Assembly (NCBI RefSeq): GCF_024198215.1
Contig: NZ_JAKCFA010000030.1
Coordinates: 55,226 to 119,225 of the forward strand
DNA length: 64,000 bases
Direction of reading: 5' to 3'
DNA from: Myxococcus qinghaiensis
GTDB taxonomy: Bacteria > Myxococcota > Myxococcia > Myxococcales > Myxococcaceae
This document shows positions 1 to 8,012 of this stretch, piece after piece. Position numbers and translations under genes: made by a program. Under the pieces are notes generated by a model. The model was not told the origin of the DNA. It saw nothing but the letters and a program-made list of their open reading frames with translations, and ran no database searches. Position 1 is the stretch's first letter. Each line of letters begins with the position of its first letter.

Positions 1-796
1 CGCGGCAGTTCGCTCCCCTTGTATTTGCTCCAATTCCCTCTCAACTTCCCGCCTCCGGATGAAGTCAGGATATGTGTCAAATCGATGGGTCTTGATCTCC
101 CAGAGCACGCGCGCGCCGACTTGCAGAGCATCGAAGCGCTCACCGCCCACGAAGACGTCCATGCCGGGGTAACGGTTGGGCGGAAACCTATCGGCGCACT
201 CGTTATGCGGGACATCTTCGCCCGCGTGACGCACCGGGATGGGCTCGCACGACGGACGGCGCGGCCTGGTTTCTGGCAGTGGGGGGGAAGATGTCTCCGG
301 TGCTCGACCCCTTTGCCATGGGCGCCTGGTTCGCTAACGGCTCCTTCGCCGGCTGCGTTTGAATCTTGGGCTTCGCGCGCTCGCGGGAGGCGTTCCGTTG
401 ATAGGCATCAATCCCCTCTTGGATCGCGGCGGCAACCATCACCGTGCCAACAACAACCACGGCACCGACAACGAGCTCCGGTGCTAAAAAGATGCAGAGC
501 CCCACGCCCAAGGTAGCCGCACCCGCATAGGCAACAGCGCATCTTCCGGTGACATCGCGAAACCGGACCCTGTCGTGTTCGAGAGCGTGAAAGCACCGCT
601 CCGCCAGGACAGGCCATTCGTTGGACGCCTCCCGCACCACACAATGTCCGTCATCCGTCCAGGGGTACTGCGCCGCCCGCTGAAGATTGGCGAATCGCGG
701 ATTCGGAGCCTCCAACACTCCGCGGCTCGACTCTGCCGTTGCACAGGCCGAGAGCAGAAGCAGGAGCACGAGTGCGCAGGAAGTTCGGGAACACAT
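1..796 (-). pseudogene. Frameshifted SitA-like (DUF6310-like) polymorphic toxin lipoprotein, partial
   Basis: The first part (796 down to 203) begins with a lipoprotein signal peptide whose lipobox is LLSAC, then a hydrophobic pair of helices and a proline-rich linker, and stops. A second reading frame takes over in the linker and runs off the left edge; it encodes a conserved block with NECADRFPPNRYPG, FDALQ, VLWEIKTH and FDTYPDFIRRRE, which I recognise as the C-terminal toxin-type domain of myxobacterial DUF6310 / SitA5-like lipoproteins. The frames meet at a run of seven C residues (281-287); removing one C joins them. ATG at 796 is preferred over GTG 802 because AAGGAC lies 8 bases upstream. 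Family knowledge: SitA lipoproteins are transferred to kin by outer membrane exchange and kill cells lacking the immunity protein. Family assignment is from memory and the 3' end is missing. Confidence 0.7.
281..287. other. C7 homopolymer at frame break
   Basis: Seven G on the plus strand (seven C in the coding strand) lie exactly in the overlap of the two frames of the left-edge lipoprotein. With six C the reading continues as one protein. Either a sequencing error, a fixed frameshift or a phase-variable tract. Confidence 0.55.
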
Positions 797-1096
797 GGCC
801 ACGTCCTTTCAAGCAAGCAAGGTGCTGCGGGGTCAAGGCCGTGGGGGTTCTCAGCTAGAGCGCCGACCAGGTTATGTCACGCCGCGCACTGGTAACGATG
901 GCCTTGGTCGCGGCCACCACCCGCCGGGCAGCACCACGGCTCCGAGGTGGCGTTTGGCGCGCGTGGCGTCCACAGCCGTTTGCCCGAATAGGGGCGGCTC
1001 CACCCGTGCTTTCGGCGCCCGCCTGTCGAATGGTGACCGGGCTCGCGAGCGTTCCCCTGGAAACCGCCCCCTCCGAAGACATACCTTCCGGGGGCA
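797..1096. other. Intergenic region, no gene seen
   Basis: 300 bases between the divergent left-edge lipoprotein gene and the SprT-like gene. No convincing short gene or hairpin was seen; it presumably holds both promoters. Confidence 0.4.
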
Positions 1097-2011
1097 ATGG
1101 GCGTTCCTCCCTCACAGCTCGGGCTGTTCGACACGGTGCGGACCGAACGGCCCGCGTCGACGTCCCAGTCCGAGCGCGCGCCGGAACCCGCTTCCGAGCC
1201 CCACTTCGCCGAGTACGCTCCCGCGCCTCGCTTCGCCGAGGATGACGCGACGACCACCGAGCCGCGCCTCTCCGCGCACGACGAGCCCGCCTCCGAGCGC
1301 CGTCTGCCCGAGCGTGAAGAAGCGCTGCTCCAGGCCGCGAGCCTCGCCCGCCGTCTGGCCGTGGAGCTCGGCGCCCCCGTCCACCTGCGGCTCACGGACA
1401 ACCGCGCCACCCTGGTCAGCTTCCGCCGCGTCGCCCAGGGCCTGCGGCTGCGCGTGCACCACCTCTTCCTCGAAGCCCCTGACGACATCGTGCGCGCCAT
1501 CGCCCGCTATGCCGTCCGGTCCGACGCGAGCGCCGGCACCCTGCTCGAAGCCTACGCTCACGAGCACCAGGGCCTCGTGCGCCGCGAGCGCCGGCCCGGC
1601 AAGGCCCTGCGCACCCGGGGCCGCTGCTTCGACCTGCGCGCCGTGCAGTCGCGCCTCAACGCGGAATGGTTCGACGGCCGCGTGGGCGTGGACATCGGCT
1701 GGGCGCGGCGGCCCACCAAGGGACGGCGGCGCTCCATCCACCTGGGCGGCTACGACGCGCGACTGCGGGAGATTCGCATCCACCCCGCGCTGGACCGCCC
1801 CCACGTCCCCGCCTTCGTCGTGGACTACCTCGTCTTCCACTCCATGCTGCACGCCGACCTCCACGAAGAGGGCGGCTCCGGCCTCGATGGCGAGGGGCGC
1901 TGCGCCCCGGGCCACTCGCCCGCGTTCCTGGAGCGTGAAGACACCTTTCCGCTGCGAGACACCGCCCAACGCTGGCTGCAGGACAACCACACCTCCCTGC
2001 TGCGCGGCTGA
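1097..2011 (+). CDS. SprT-like / metallopeptidase-like domain protein
   Basis: Encodes 304 residues. The first 80 residues are low-complexity and acidic. The rest resembles SprT/YgjP-like zinc peptidase domains: FDLRAVQSRLN and FDGRV blocks, a WARRPTKGRRR beta hairpin, an IRIHPAL segment and then the motif VFHSMLHA followed by a downstream histidine (GHSPAF). In the family the motif is HExxH. Here the position of the catalytic Glu is Ser (H-S-M-L-H), so the metal site may bind without classical catalysis. No signal peptide, so probably cytoplasmic. Weak Shine-Dalgarno (GGGGGC) close to the start; the exact start is uncertain. Confidence 0.75.
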   Translation: MGVPPSQLGLFDTVRTERPASTSQSERAPEPASEPHFAEYAPAPRFAEDDATTTEPRLSAHDEPASERRLPEREEALLQAASLARRLAVELGAPVHLRLTDNRATLVSFRRVAQGLRLRVHHLFLEAPDDIVRAIARYAVRSDASAGTLLEAYAHEHQGLVRRERRPGKALRTRGRCFDLRAVQSRLNAEWFDGRVGVDIGWARRPTKGRRRSIHLGGYDARLREIRIHPALDRPHVPAFVVDYLVFHSMLHADLHEEGGSGLDGEGRCAPGHSPAFLEREDTFPLRDTAQRWLQDNHTSLLRG

Positions 2012-2114
2012 GCGTCGTCCCGGCTTCATACGCGCGAGCACTCCGTGCGGTTGTCCCCGCTCCATGAAACGAGCGATGGCGGCGACACAGCGGAGCACTG
2101 CATGCTCCACGGCC

Positions 2115-2516
2115 ATGCGCTACTTCAGCGTGGACGAAGCCAACCGCCTGGTGCCGCTGCTCAGCCGCACCTTCGAGCACATCCGCCCTTGGGTGGAGCG
2201 CGTGCAGCAACTCGTGGAGACCCTCGGTACCCCCGAGGGCAAGGCCCTGTCGAACCAGGAGTCGCTGCGCGAGGAGCGCGACGCCCTGCTCGAGAAGGTC
2301 CGCATGGAGCTGCACCACTTCCACGAGATGGGCCTGGAAATCAAAGGCGCGCAGGGGCTCGTCGACTTCCGAGCCCACCGCGGGGACGAGCCCGTCTATC
2401 TGTGCTGGCGCATCGGAGAAGCCGCCGTCTCGCACTGGCACGGGATGTACGACGGCTTCTCGGGGCGACGTCCCATCGACAGTCCGGAAGAGTTCGCCCC
2501 CACCTACCTCAGCTGA
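2115..2516 (+). CDS. DUF2203 family protein
   Basis: Encodes 133 residues. It starts RYFSVDEANRLVPLL and ends with VYLCWRIGE and a WHGMYDGFSGRRPI block, the typical layout of DUF2203 proteins: an N-terminal helical part with many charged residues, then a short beta region. The function of the family is unknown. It lies 103 bases after the SprT-like gene on the same strand. The ATG at 2115 fits the family N-terminus; upstream in-frame extensions look non-coding. Confidence 0.8.
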   Translation: MRYFSVDEANRLVPLLSRTFEHIRPWVERVQQLVETLGTPEGKALSNQESLREERDALLEKVRMELHHFHEMGLEIKGAQGLVDFRAHRGDEPVYLCWRIGEAAVSHWHGMYDGFSGRRPIDSPEEFAPTYLS

Positions 2517-2540
2517 AGTCGCACGCCACCACCGCGCGCT

Positions 2541-3146
2541 TCAACCTCCGGTGAAGCTCTTCTGGAGCAGCGCCAGCTTGTTGCGCGCGGACAACAACTG
2601 CTGGCGCAGCGAGTCCGCCTGCCGGGCGATATCGTTGAACTCGCTCTGCTCGGCCGCCTGGGAGAGCGACTGCGCCTCGTCGGCCACCTCCGACATCCGG
2701 TCCTGGAGCGACTGGAATGTCACGCCCAGCGCGGCCTGCTCCTCCGGTGTCTTCGCGCTCTGGCGCTGGGCGGCGAACTCCTGCATCCGCACGTTCAGCT
2801 CGGCGGCGCTCTGTCCCAGCGCGCCGTAGCGCACGAGCAGGTCCTTGAAAATCTCGGTGCGCGCCTGGAGCTCCTGCGCGCGCACGTGCACGGCCTCGGC
2901 CTGGGCCTGCTGCCTGTCACGCACCTGGGAGATGGCCCCTACCAGCGCGGAGACACGGGCGCGGAGCTGCTCGTCCATGTCGGCCAGGGCCTTCAGGGTG
3001 GAAGAGGCGCGCTCCAGGTGCTTCTCCGCCTGGAGGGGGGCGTCCTGGAGTTGTTGCGCCAGGGCCTCGAAGCGCTCCAGTCCCTCGTCGAGGGAGCGGG
3101 CGGCCTCAACCAGCGCGGAGTCCTGCGGTTTGTCTCGCTTGCTCAT
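2541..3146 (-). CDS. Coiled-coil hypothetical protein
   Basis: Encodes 201 residues with start MSKRDKPQ. Almost the whole protein is charged, alanine- and glutamine-rich heptad helix without proline after residue 40, so a long coiled coil is predicted. No enzyme motif, no signal peptide. The open frame extends further upstream, but that part is arginine- and proline-rich and unlike a protein start, so the ATG at 3146 was chosen. It converges with the DUF2203 gene and is divergent from the NmrA-like gene. Function unknown. Confidence 0.7.
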   Translation of the reverse strand: MSKRDKPQDSALVEAARSLDEGLERFEALAQQLQDAPLQAEKHLERASSTLKALADMDEQLRARVSALVGAISQVRDRQQAQAEAVHVRAQELQARTEIFKDLLVRYGALGQSAAELNVRMQEFAAQRQSAKTPEEQAALGVTFQSLQDRMSEVADEAQSLSQAAEQSEFNDIARQADSLRQQLLSARNKLALLQKSFTGG

Positions 3147-3343
3147 GGGCAGGCGGGAACATGGCACGCGCGAGGGGTCGACGGGGCGAGGACTTCGCGG
3201 GCGCCACCTCCAAGGCCCGCCTGCCCTCCTGCCCGCCGGGCCCGGCCATGGGCACGAGCGGCCTCTTTCCCACGCTCGCCAGCGACTCCCATCGTCCCCA
3301 ACTTCCCGACATCCCATAGACCTGTCTGTCGCGAGGTTCACAC

Positions 3344-4270
3344 ATGCCCAGGGCCCACTCCCTCTCCGTGCTCGTCACAGGTGCCACCGGCAACCAGGGC
3401 GGCGCCGTGGCACGCCACCTCCTCCACCGCGGGCACCGCGTCGTCGCCTATGTCCGCCAACCCGAGTCACCCGCCGCGCGCTCGCTGCAGTCGCTGGGCG
3501 CCGAGCTGGCCGTGGGTGACTTCGACGACGTGGACGCGCTCGCCCGGGCCGCGGAGAGCGTGGACGCGTTCTACGCCATGGCCACGCCCTTCGAGACAGG
3601 CGTGGAGGCGGAGATACGCCACGGCATGAACCAGGTGGACGCCGCGCGGCTCGCGGAGGTGAAGCACTTCGTCTACACCTCGGTGGCGGGCGCGGACCGG
3701 CTGACGGGCATCCCCCACTTCGACAGCAAGCACCGGGTGGAGCTGCACGTGCGCCGCAGCGGCCTGCCCTTCACCATCCTCGGGCCCACCTTCTTCATGG
3801 AGAACCTCACCAGCCCCATGTTCGAGGAGGGGCTGAGGGCAGGGGTGCTCGCCTTCGGGCTGCCCGCCTCGCGAGGGCTCCAGCTGGTGTCGATAAACGA
3901 CCTGGCCGCCTTCGCGGTCAGGGTGCTGGAGGACGCGGAGCGCCACGAGGACCTGCGCATCGACGTGGCCTCGGACGAGGTGACGGGCCAGCAGGCGGCG
4001 GGACTCCTGTCGATGGTGAGCGGTCATCGCATCCACTTCGAGCAACTCCCGCTGGACTTCATCCGCGAGCGCAGCGAGGACCTGGCCGCCATGTACGAGT
4101 GGCTGGACCGTGTGGGCTACCACGCGGACATCCTCACGCTGCGCCACAACTATCCGGACCTGCACTGGCACACCTTCGAGGACTGGGCGCGCAAGCAGGA
4201 CTGGAGCGCGCTCACCTCTCCTGCCTGGCCGCACGCCGCCGCCGAGCCCACCCCGCCTGCCGGACAGTGA
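3344..4270 (+). CDS. NmrA-like NAD(P)-binding oxidoreductase
   Basis: Encodes 308 residues. The N-terminus carries the Rossmann nucleotide-binding loop TGATGNQGG (Gly13, Gly16, Gly19), followed by VGDFDDVDAL, VYTSVAGADR and a LGPTFFMENL segment, all typical of NmrA/HSCARG-type atypical short-chain dehydrogenases. Members bind NADP and act either as redox-sensing regulators or as reductases such as quinone oxidoreductases; the substrate cannot be read from the sequence. Cytoplasmic, and followed by a hairpin terminator. Confidence 0.88.
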   Translation: MPRAHSLSVLVTGATGNQGGAVARHLLHRGHRVVAYVRQPESPAARSLQSLGAELAVGDFDDVDALARAAESVDAFYAMATPFETGVEAEIRHGMNQVDAARLAEVKHFVYTSVAGADRLTGIPHFDSKHRVELHVRRSGLPFTILGPTFFMENLTSPMFEEGLRAGVLAFGLPASRGLQLVSINDLAAFAVRVLEDAERHEDLRIDVASDEVTGQQAAGLLSMVSGHRIHFEQLPLDFIRERSEDLAAMYEWLDRVGYHADILTLRHNYPDLHWHTFEDWARKQDWSALTSPAWPHAAAEPTPPAGQ

Positions 4271-4276
4271 GGCCCC

Positions 4277-4306
4277 GCGCCCCCTGGTGACGTTCCAGGG
4301 TGGCGC
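4277..4306 (+). terminator. Hairpin after NmrA-like gene
   Basis: GCGCC plus CCCTGG pairs with CCAGGG plus GGCGC across a 7-base loop, with one bulged T (11 bp). It starts 7 bases after the stop codon. No long U tract. Confidence 0.45.
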
Positions 4307-4366
4307 CGCTTCCGCCCGCACCACGCGACTTGCCGCTGCCTACCTTCGAACAGAAGGAGGCGTCTC

Positions 4367-5092
4367 ATGCGCGCGCTCGTGCCCGTCGCCACGCTGTTGC
4401 TGGCGGCAGGCTGTGTCACTGAATCGAATCTGAAACCCTCCCTGGACGCCCAGGTCCTCCAGGGAGACAAGGACACCGCCGTCGCGAAAGGCGCGGGGGT
4501 GACGCTGGTGGCGGACGGCGCCGCGTGGAAGGGCAACCCCTCCAATCTGGAGCGCACCCTCACGCCCGTCTACGTCCGCCTGGAGAACCAGAGCGGCAGG
4601 ACGCTGCGCATCCGCTACGAGGACTTCTCGCTCGTCGGCACCGAGTCGCGCTTCAGCTACTCCGCGCTGCCACCCTTCAGCCTGCGCCAGTCGATGGTGT
4701 CGTCCTCGTCGACGCAAGGGACGCTGGAGGGCACGGGCGGCTCGGGGCGCGGCTCCGTGTACATCGGCGCGGGGCCCGGCTGGCGCACCGGTTACGGCTG
4801 GGGCTACGGGCCGCGCGGCTGGGGCAGTCCCTTCTACCCGGGCTACGGCCCGTACTACCCGGGCCCCTACACGACCTACCAATGCGAGGAGCCCCTGCCC
4901 ACGCGGGACATGCTCCAGAAGGCGCTGCCCGAAGGCACGCTGGCGGACGGTGGCACCGTGCAGGGCTTCATCTACTTCCAGGTCGTCACCGGCCGGGAGA
5001 ACGGCGTCGTGCTCCGGGCCAACCCCGTGGACGCGAACAGCGGCGAGTCGCTGGGCACGCTCGACATCCCCTTCCAGGTGGGAAAGAGCTGA
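4367..5092 (+). CDS. Lipoprotein with glycine/tyrosine-rich segment
   Basis: Encodes 241 residues. The lipobox LLAAGC puts the lipidated Cys at residue 16, so it is an envelope lipoprotein. A strong Shine-Dalgarno AAGGAGG lies 8 bases before the ATG. Residues about 45-120 form a beta-rich domain (VYVRLENQSGRTLRIRYEDF). A flexible Gly/Tyr/Pro-rich stretch with repeated GYG motifs follows, then a second beta segment ending GFIYFQV. This layout is seen in small surface lipoproteins of myxobacteria; function unknown. Confidence 0.8.
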   Translation: MRALVPVATLLLAAGCVTESNLKPSLDAQVLQGDKDTAVAKGAGVTLVADGAAWKGNPSNLERTLTPVYVRLENQSGRTLRIRYEDFSLVGTESRFSYSALPPFSLRQSMVSSSSTQGTLEGTGGSGRGSVYIGAGPGWRTGYGWGYGPRGWGSPFYPGYGPYYPGPYTTYQCEEPLPTRDMLQKALPEGTLADGGTVQGFIYFQVVTGRENGVVLRANPVDANSGESLGTLDIPFQVGKS

Positions 5093-5128
5093 GCGCCCGC
5101 GCCTTCGCCACCTCGGCGCGGGCCGCTC
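5091..5128 (+). terminator. Strong hairpin between convergent genes
   Basis: GAGC-GCCCGCGCC pairs with GGCGCGGGC-GCTC with one bulged C, 13 bp in total, loop 5104-5114. It overlaps the last bases of the lipoprotein stop codon and lies 1 base before the stop of the convergent DUF2892 gene, so it may serve both directions. Confidence 0.55.
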
Positions 5129-5129
5129 G

Positions 5130-5426
5130 TCAGTGGAGCAACATGTCGGCGCGAGAAGTCACGCGCCGGTGGCCGTTGAGCAGCGAGGTCTCCTCGGCCA
5201 TGCCCAGCTCCCGGCGCACCTCCGAGCCACGCATGGGGAGGCCAAAGAGCGGCCCCAGCAGCACCAGGTCCAGGGACGCGGCGACCAGGGGCCCCAATCC
5301 CAACAGCGCCACCGCGGCGCCCCGGGATGTCCCGGCACGCAGCCCACCCAACACCAGACAGGAGCCCGTCACGATACGCAGCCAACGTCCCGCTCGCGAT
5401 GCCATGAAGCCGACGACCATGCGCAC
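5130..5426 (-). CDS. YgaP-like / DUF2892 membrane protein
   Basis: Encodes 98 residues. The pattern FMASRAGRWLRIVTG, then a hydrophobic helix, then a second helix ending LLGPLFGLPMRG matches the DUF2892 (inner membrane YgaP-type) domain, with two predicted membrane helices and a short charged tail. Family members are small inner-membrane proteins of unclear role. It lies downstream of the GH15 gene on the same strand (93-base gap). Confidence 0.7.
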   Translation of the reverse strand: MRMVVGFMASRAGRWLRIVTGSCLVLGGLRAGTSRGAAVALLGLGPLVAASLDLVLLGPLFGLPMRGSEVRRELGMAEETSLLNGHRRVTSRADMLLH

Positions 5427-5519
5427 CTCCCCAGGGCGAAGATGGACACGCTCCGGCGAGCGACCACGGGCCCGGCTTCTTTGTCCGGACGCAGGCCGAG
5501 CATCCGGGCAGGCGCCTCC

Positions 5520-7460
5520 TCAGTGGAGCGCCAGGGCCTCTGGCTCGACGGGCGAGAACGAGGCCTGGGCGGACCCGCGCGCTTCATCGCCCTGTCGTCG
5601 CGACGCCAGCAGGGACTCCAGGGCGACCGCCGCGAAGTCGCGAGCCTGCTCGGGCGGACGCCGCTGCTCCAGCGCGCGGACCGCGGAGAGCTGCGCGCAC
5701 GAGGACACCAGCGCCATGTGAGTGAAGGCCTGGGGGAAGTTGCCCAGCGCCTCGCCCGTGACGGGCACGGCCTCCTCCGCGTACAGCCCCACGTCGTTGG
5801 CCAGGCCCAGGAGCCGCGACAGCAGCGCCTCCGCCTCCTCCCATTTCCCCTCATGGGCCAGCACGTCCACCAGCCAGAAGGAGCACAGCAGGAAGGCGCC
5901 CTCTCCTCCCGACAGGCCATCCGGCGCGAGGTAGCGATACAGGAGCCCGCCCGACTCCAGCCGCTCGCGCACCTTCTGGACCGTGCCGCGCACCAGCGGA
6001 TGCGCCAGGGGAAGAAAGCCCAGCGCGGGCACCAGCAAGGTGGACGCATCCGCCACGCTCGAGCCCCGCGACTGGGGAAACCACCCGTCCGCCGCGCACT
6101 CCATGAGGTAGCGCCGCAGCTCCGCGCGCTCCCGGGCCCAGCGCACCAAAGGCGCCGGCAGGTTTCGCTCCTGTGCCAGTCGCAGGCCCCTGTCCAATGC
6201 CACCCAGCACAGGAGCTTCGAGTGGATGAAGTGCCGAGGCTCGTCCCGCATCTCCCACAGTCCCTGGTCCGGCTGTCGCCAGCGCCGACACACCTCCTCC
6301 ACCAGTCCGGAGAGGAAGGCCCAGTTGGTGGGCGTCACCAGCCCGCCCGCGCGCGCGTACAGCCAGCTCGCCTCCAGGAGTTCGCCAGACACGTCGAGCT
6401 GGAGTTGTTTCGCCGCGCCATTGCCAATGCGCACCGGCCGCGAGCCCGCGTGTCCGGCCAGGTGGCTCAGCTCCACCTCGGGCAGCAGGCGATGGCCCTG
6501 GATGCCGTACATGATTTGCACGTCCTCCGCGCGCCCCGCGCTGGTGCGCCGCAGCCAGTGTCGGAAGGCATCCGCCTCTTCGCGGTAACCCGTCACCAGC
6601 AGCGAGATGAGCGTCAGTGACGCGTCCCGCAACCAGGTGAAGCGATAGTCCCAGTTGCGCGTGCCCCCGAGCTCCTCCGGCAGGGACGTGGTGGGCGCGG
6701 CCACGAGCGCTCCGGTGGGCGCGTACGTGAGGGCCTTCAGCGTGAGCGCCGAGCGTCGCACCGCCCTCAGGTGCGCGCCCTGGTACGAGCAGCGGCCAAT
6801 CCACTGCCGCCAGAAGGTGAGCGTGTCCTCCAGGCGGCGATGGAAGTCGTGGAGGTCCGGCGCCTTCTCGGGCGCCCGCTCGACGAAGGAGGGCGTCCAC
6901 GCGGCTTCAATCCACGCCTCGTCTCCGGCGTGCAGCATCCAACGGGCGCGCAGGGAAGACTCCTGCGCCATCAGGGGATGCGTGGACGACACCCACAGCG
7001 CGTCCGCGCCCCCGACGACTTCAGCGGTGCGCCAGGACGTCAGCCGCACGCGAGGGGTGAAGGAGCCATATTCGAAGCGCGGGGCCACCACCACGCGCAC
7101 CTGGACCTCGCCCGCGAGACAGCGCACGCGTCGCAGCAGCGCATGCCGCGTACTCACACTCGTGCCGCTCGACGCGCCGGTGGCCGACACGGGCATGCAG
7201 TCCACGACCTCGAGCACTCCGCGCGGCGTGGTGAAGGTGGTGGCCAGGACGTTGCTGTCCTCCACGTAGGTGCGCGTGGAGGTGAAGTGGCCCACCGGCG
7301 ACAAGCAGAAGCTGCCGCCCCGCTGCTCATCCAGGATGCGGCAGAAGACCGAGGGCGCGTCGAAGCGAGGGAAGCAGGCCCAGTCAATGGAGCCGTCCCT
7401 CCCCACCAGCGCCGCGGAATGACAGTCACCCAGGAGGGCATAGTCGGCGATGCGTCGCAT
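5520..7460 (-). CDS. Glycoside hydrolase family 15 (glucoamylase/trehalase-like)
   Basis: Encodes 646 residues, the usual length for the bacterial cytoplasmic GH15 class. The N-terminal beta domain begins RRIADYALLGDCHSAALV and contains SIDWACFPRFD. The (alpha/alpha)6 barrel carries GGTRNWDYRFTWLRDAS, the general-acid segment GLWEMRDEPRHFIHSK and the C-terminal base region EEAVPVTGEALGNFPQAF. Family members hydrolyse alpha-linked glucose from the non-reducing end; several actinobacterial and myxobacterial homologues are trehalases, so trehalose or short maltodextrins are plausible substrates. No signal peptide, hence cytoplasmic. Confidence 0.93.
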   Translation of the reverse strand: MRRIADYALLGDCHSAALVGRDGSIDWACFPRFDAPSVFCRILDEQRGGSFCLSPVGHFTSTRTYVEDSNVLATTFTTPRGVLEVVDCMPVSATGASSGTSVSTRHALLRRVRCLAGEVQVRVVVAPRFEYGSFTPRVRLTSWRTAEVVGGADALWVSSTHPLMAQESSLRARWMLHAGDEAWIEAAWTPSFVERAPEKAPDLHDFHRRLEDTLTFWRQWIGRCSYQGAHLRAVRRSALTLKALTYAPTGALVAAPTTSLPEELGGTRNWDYRFTWLRDASLTLISLLVTGYREEADAFRHWLRRTSAGRAEDVQIMYGIQGHRLLPEVELSHLAGHAGSRPVRIGNGAAKQLQLDVSGELLEASWLYARAGGLVTPTNWAFLSGLVEEVCRRWRQPDQGLWEMRDEPRHFIHSKLLCWVALDRGLRLAQERNLPAPLVRWARERAELRRYLMECAADGWFPQSRGSSVADASTLLVPALGFLPLAHPLVRGTVQKVRERLESGGLLYRYLAPDGLSGGEGAFLLCSFWLVDVLAHEGKWEEAEALLSRLLGLANDVGLYAEEAVPVTGEALGNFPQAFTHMALVSSCAQLSAVRALEQRRPPEQARDFAAVALESLLASRRQGDEARGSAQASFSPVEPEALALH

Positions 7461-7761
7461 CCACGCTCCCTTCCCGGGAAGACTTATTTTGTTTCAGCAC
7501 ACCCTTCACCGATGTGGACGGGCGAGCGCGAGCGCAACCGGAGGCTCGCAAGCAGGCGTATTCCCGATGAGCTGCATCGGCCGCCTGCCTCCTCTCGCGC
7601 GCGCTCCATGACCCGCACGGCCGGGCGCCGAGGTGCGGGGGCAGCCGTCTCCCGCAAAGCTCCCGAGGGGCCGTCTCACCGTGCGGGCGCTGCAGGAGAC
7701 GAACTCACTCCCCAGCTTCGCGTGGAGGGGCCTCTCCCACGCACGCCCCCAGGGAGCTCCC
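7461..7761. other. Divergent promoter region
   Basis: 301 bases between the divergent GH15 and DUF2171 genes. An AT-rich patch (CTTATTTTGTTTC near 7483-7495) close to the GH15 start is the only conspicuous element. No gene seen. Confidence 0.4.
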
Positions 7762-8004
7762 ATGTTCAGTCGAGCGGAGATTCAGAAGGGAATGAAGGTC
7801 CGCGGCAATGATGGCCATGCCATCGGCCGCATCATCGACATCACCGAGAAGGAGCTCATCGTGGAGAAGGGCCTGCTGCGGCGCCACGACTTCGCGGTGT
7901 CCTTCGACGACGTGACGGAGGTCCTCCACGGAGAGGTGGTGCTGCGCCATGGACGCGACAGCCTCTTCTCCGCGCCCAGGGAGGTGCCCCCCGTCGAGCA
8001 CTGA
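7762..8004 (+). CDS. DUF2171-type PRC-barrel-like protein
   Basis: Encodes 80 residues. MFSRAEIQKGMKV, then HAIGRIIDI, then FAVSFDDVTEV is the beta-barrel pattern of DUF2171/PRC-barrel small proteins, which bind or relay stress or RNA-processing signals in other bacteria. AGGGAG lies 6 bases upstream of the ATG. It converges with the UMF1 transporter gene (8-base gap). The precise role is unknown. Confidence 0.75.
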   Translation: MFSRAEIQKGMKVRGNDGHAIGRIIDITEKELIVEKGLLRRHDFAVSFDDVTEVLHGEVVLRHGRDSLFSAPREVPPVEH

Positions 8005-8012
8005 GCCTCTTG

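Noticed and set aside
687..2516. 609-codon plus frame covering the SprT-like and DUF2203 genes
   Set aside because: Pro/Ser/Arg-rich and out of phase with two convincing genes with family motifs.
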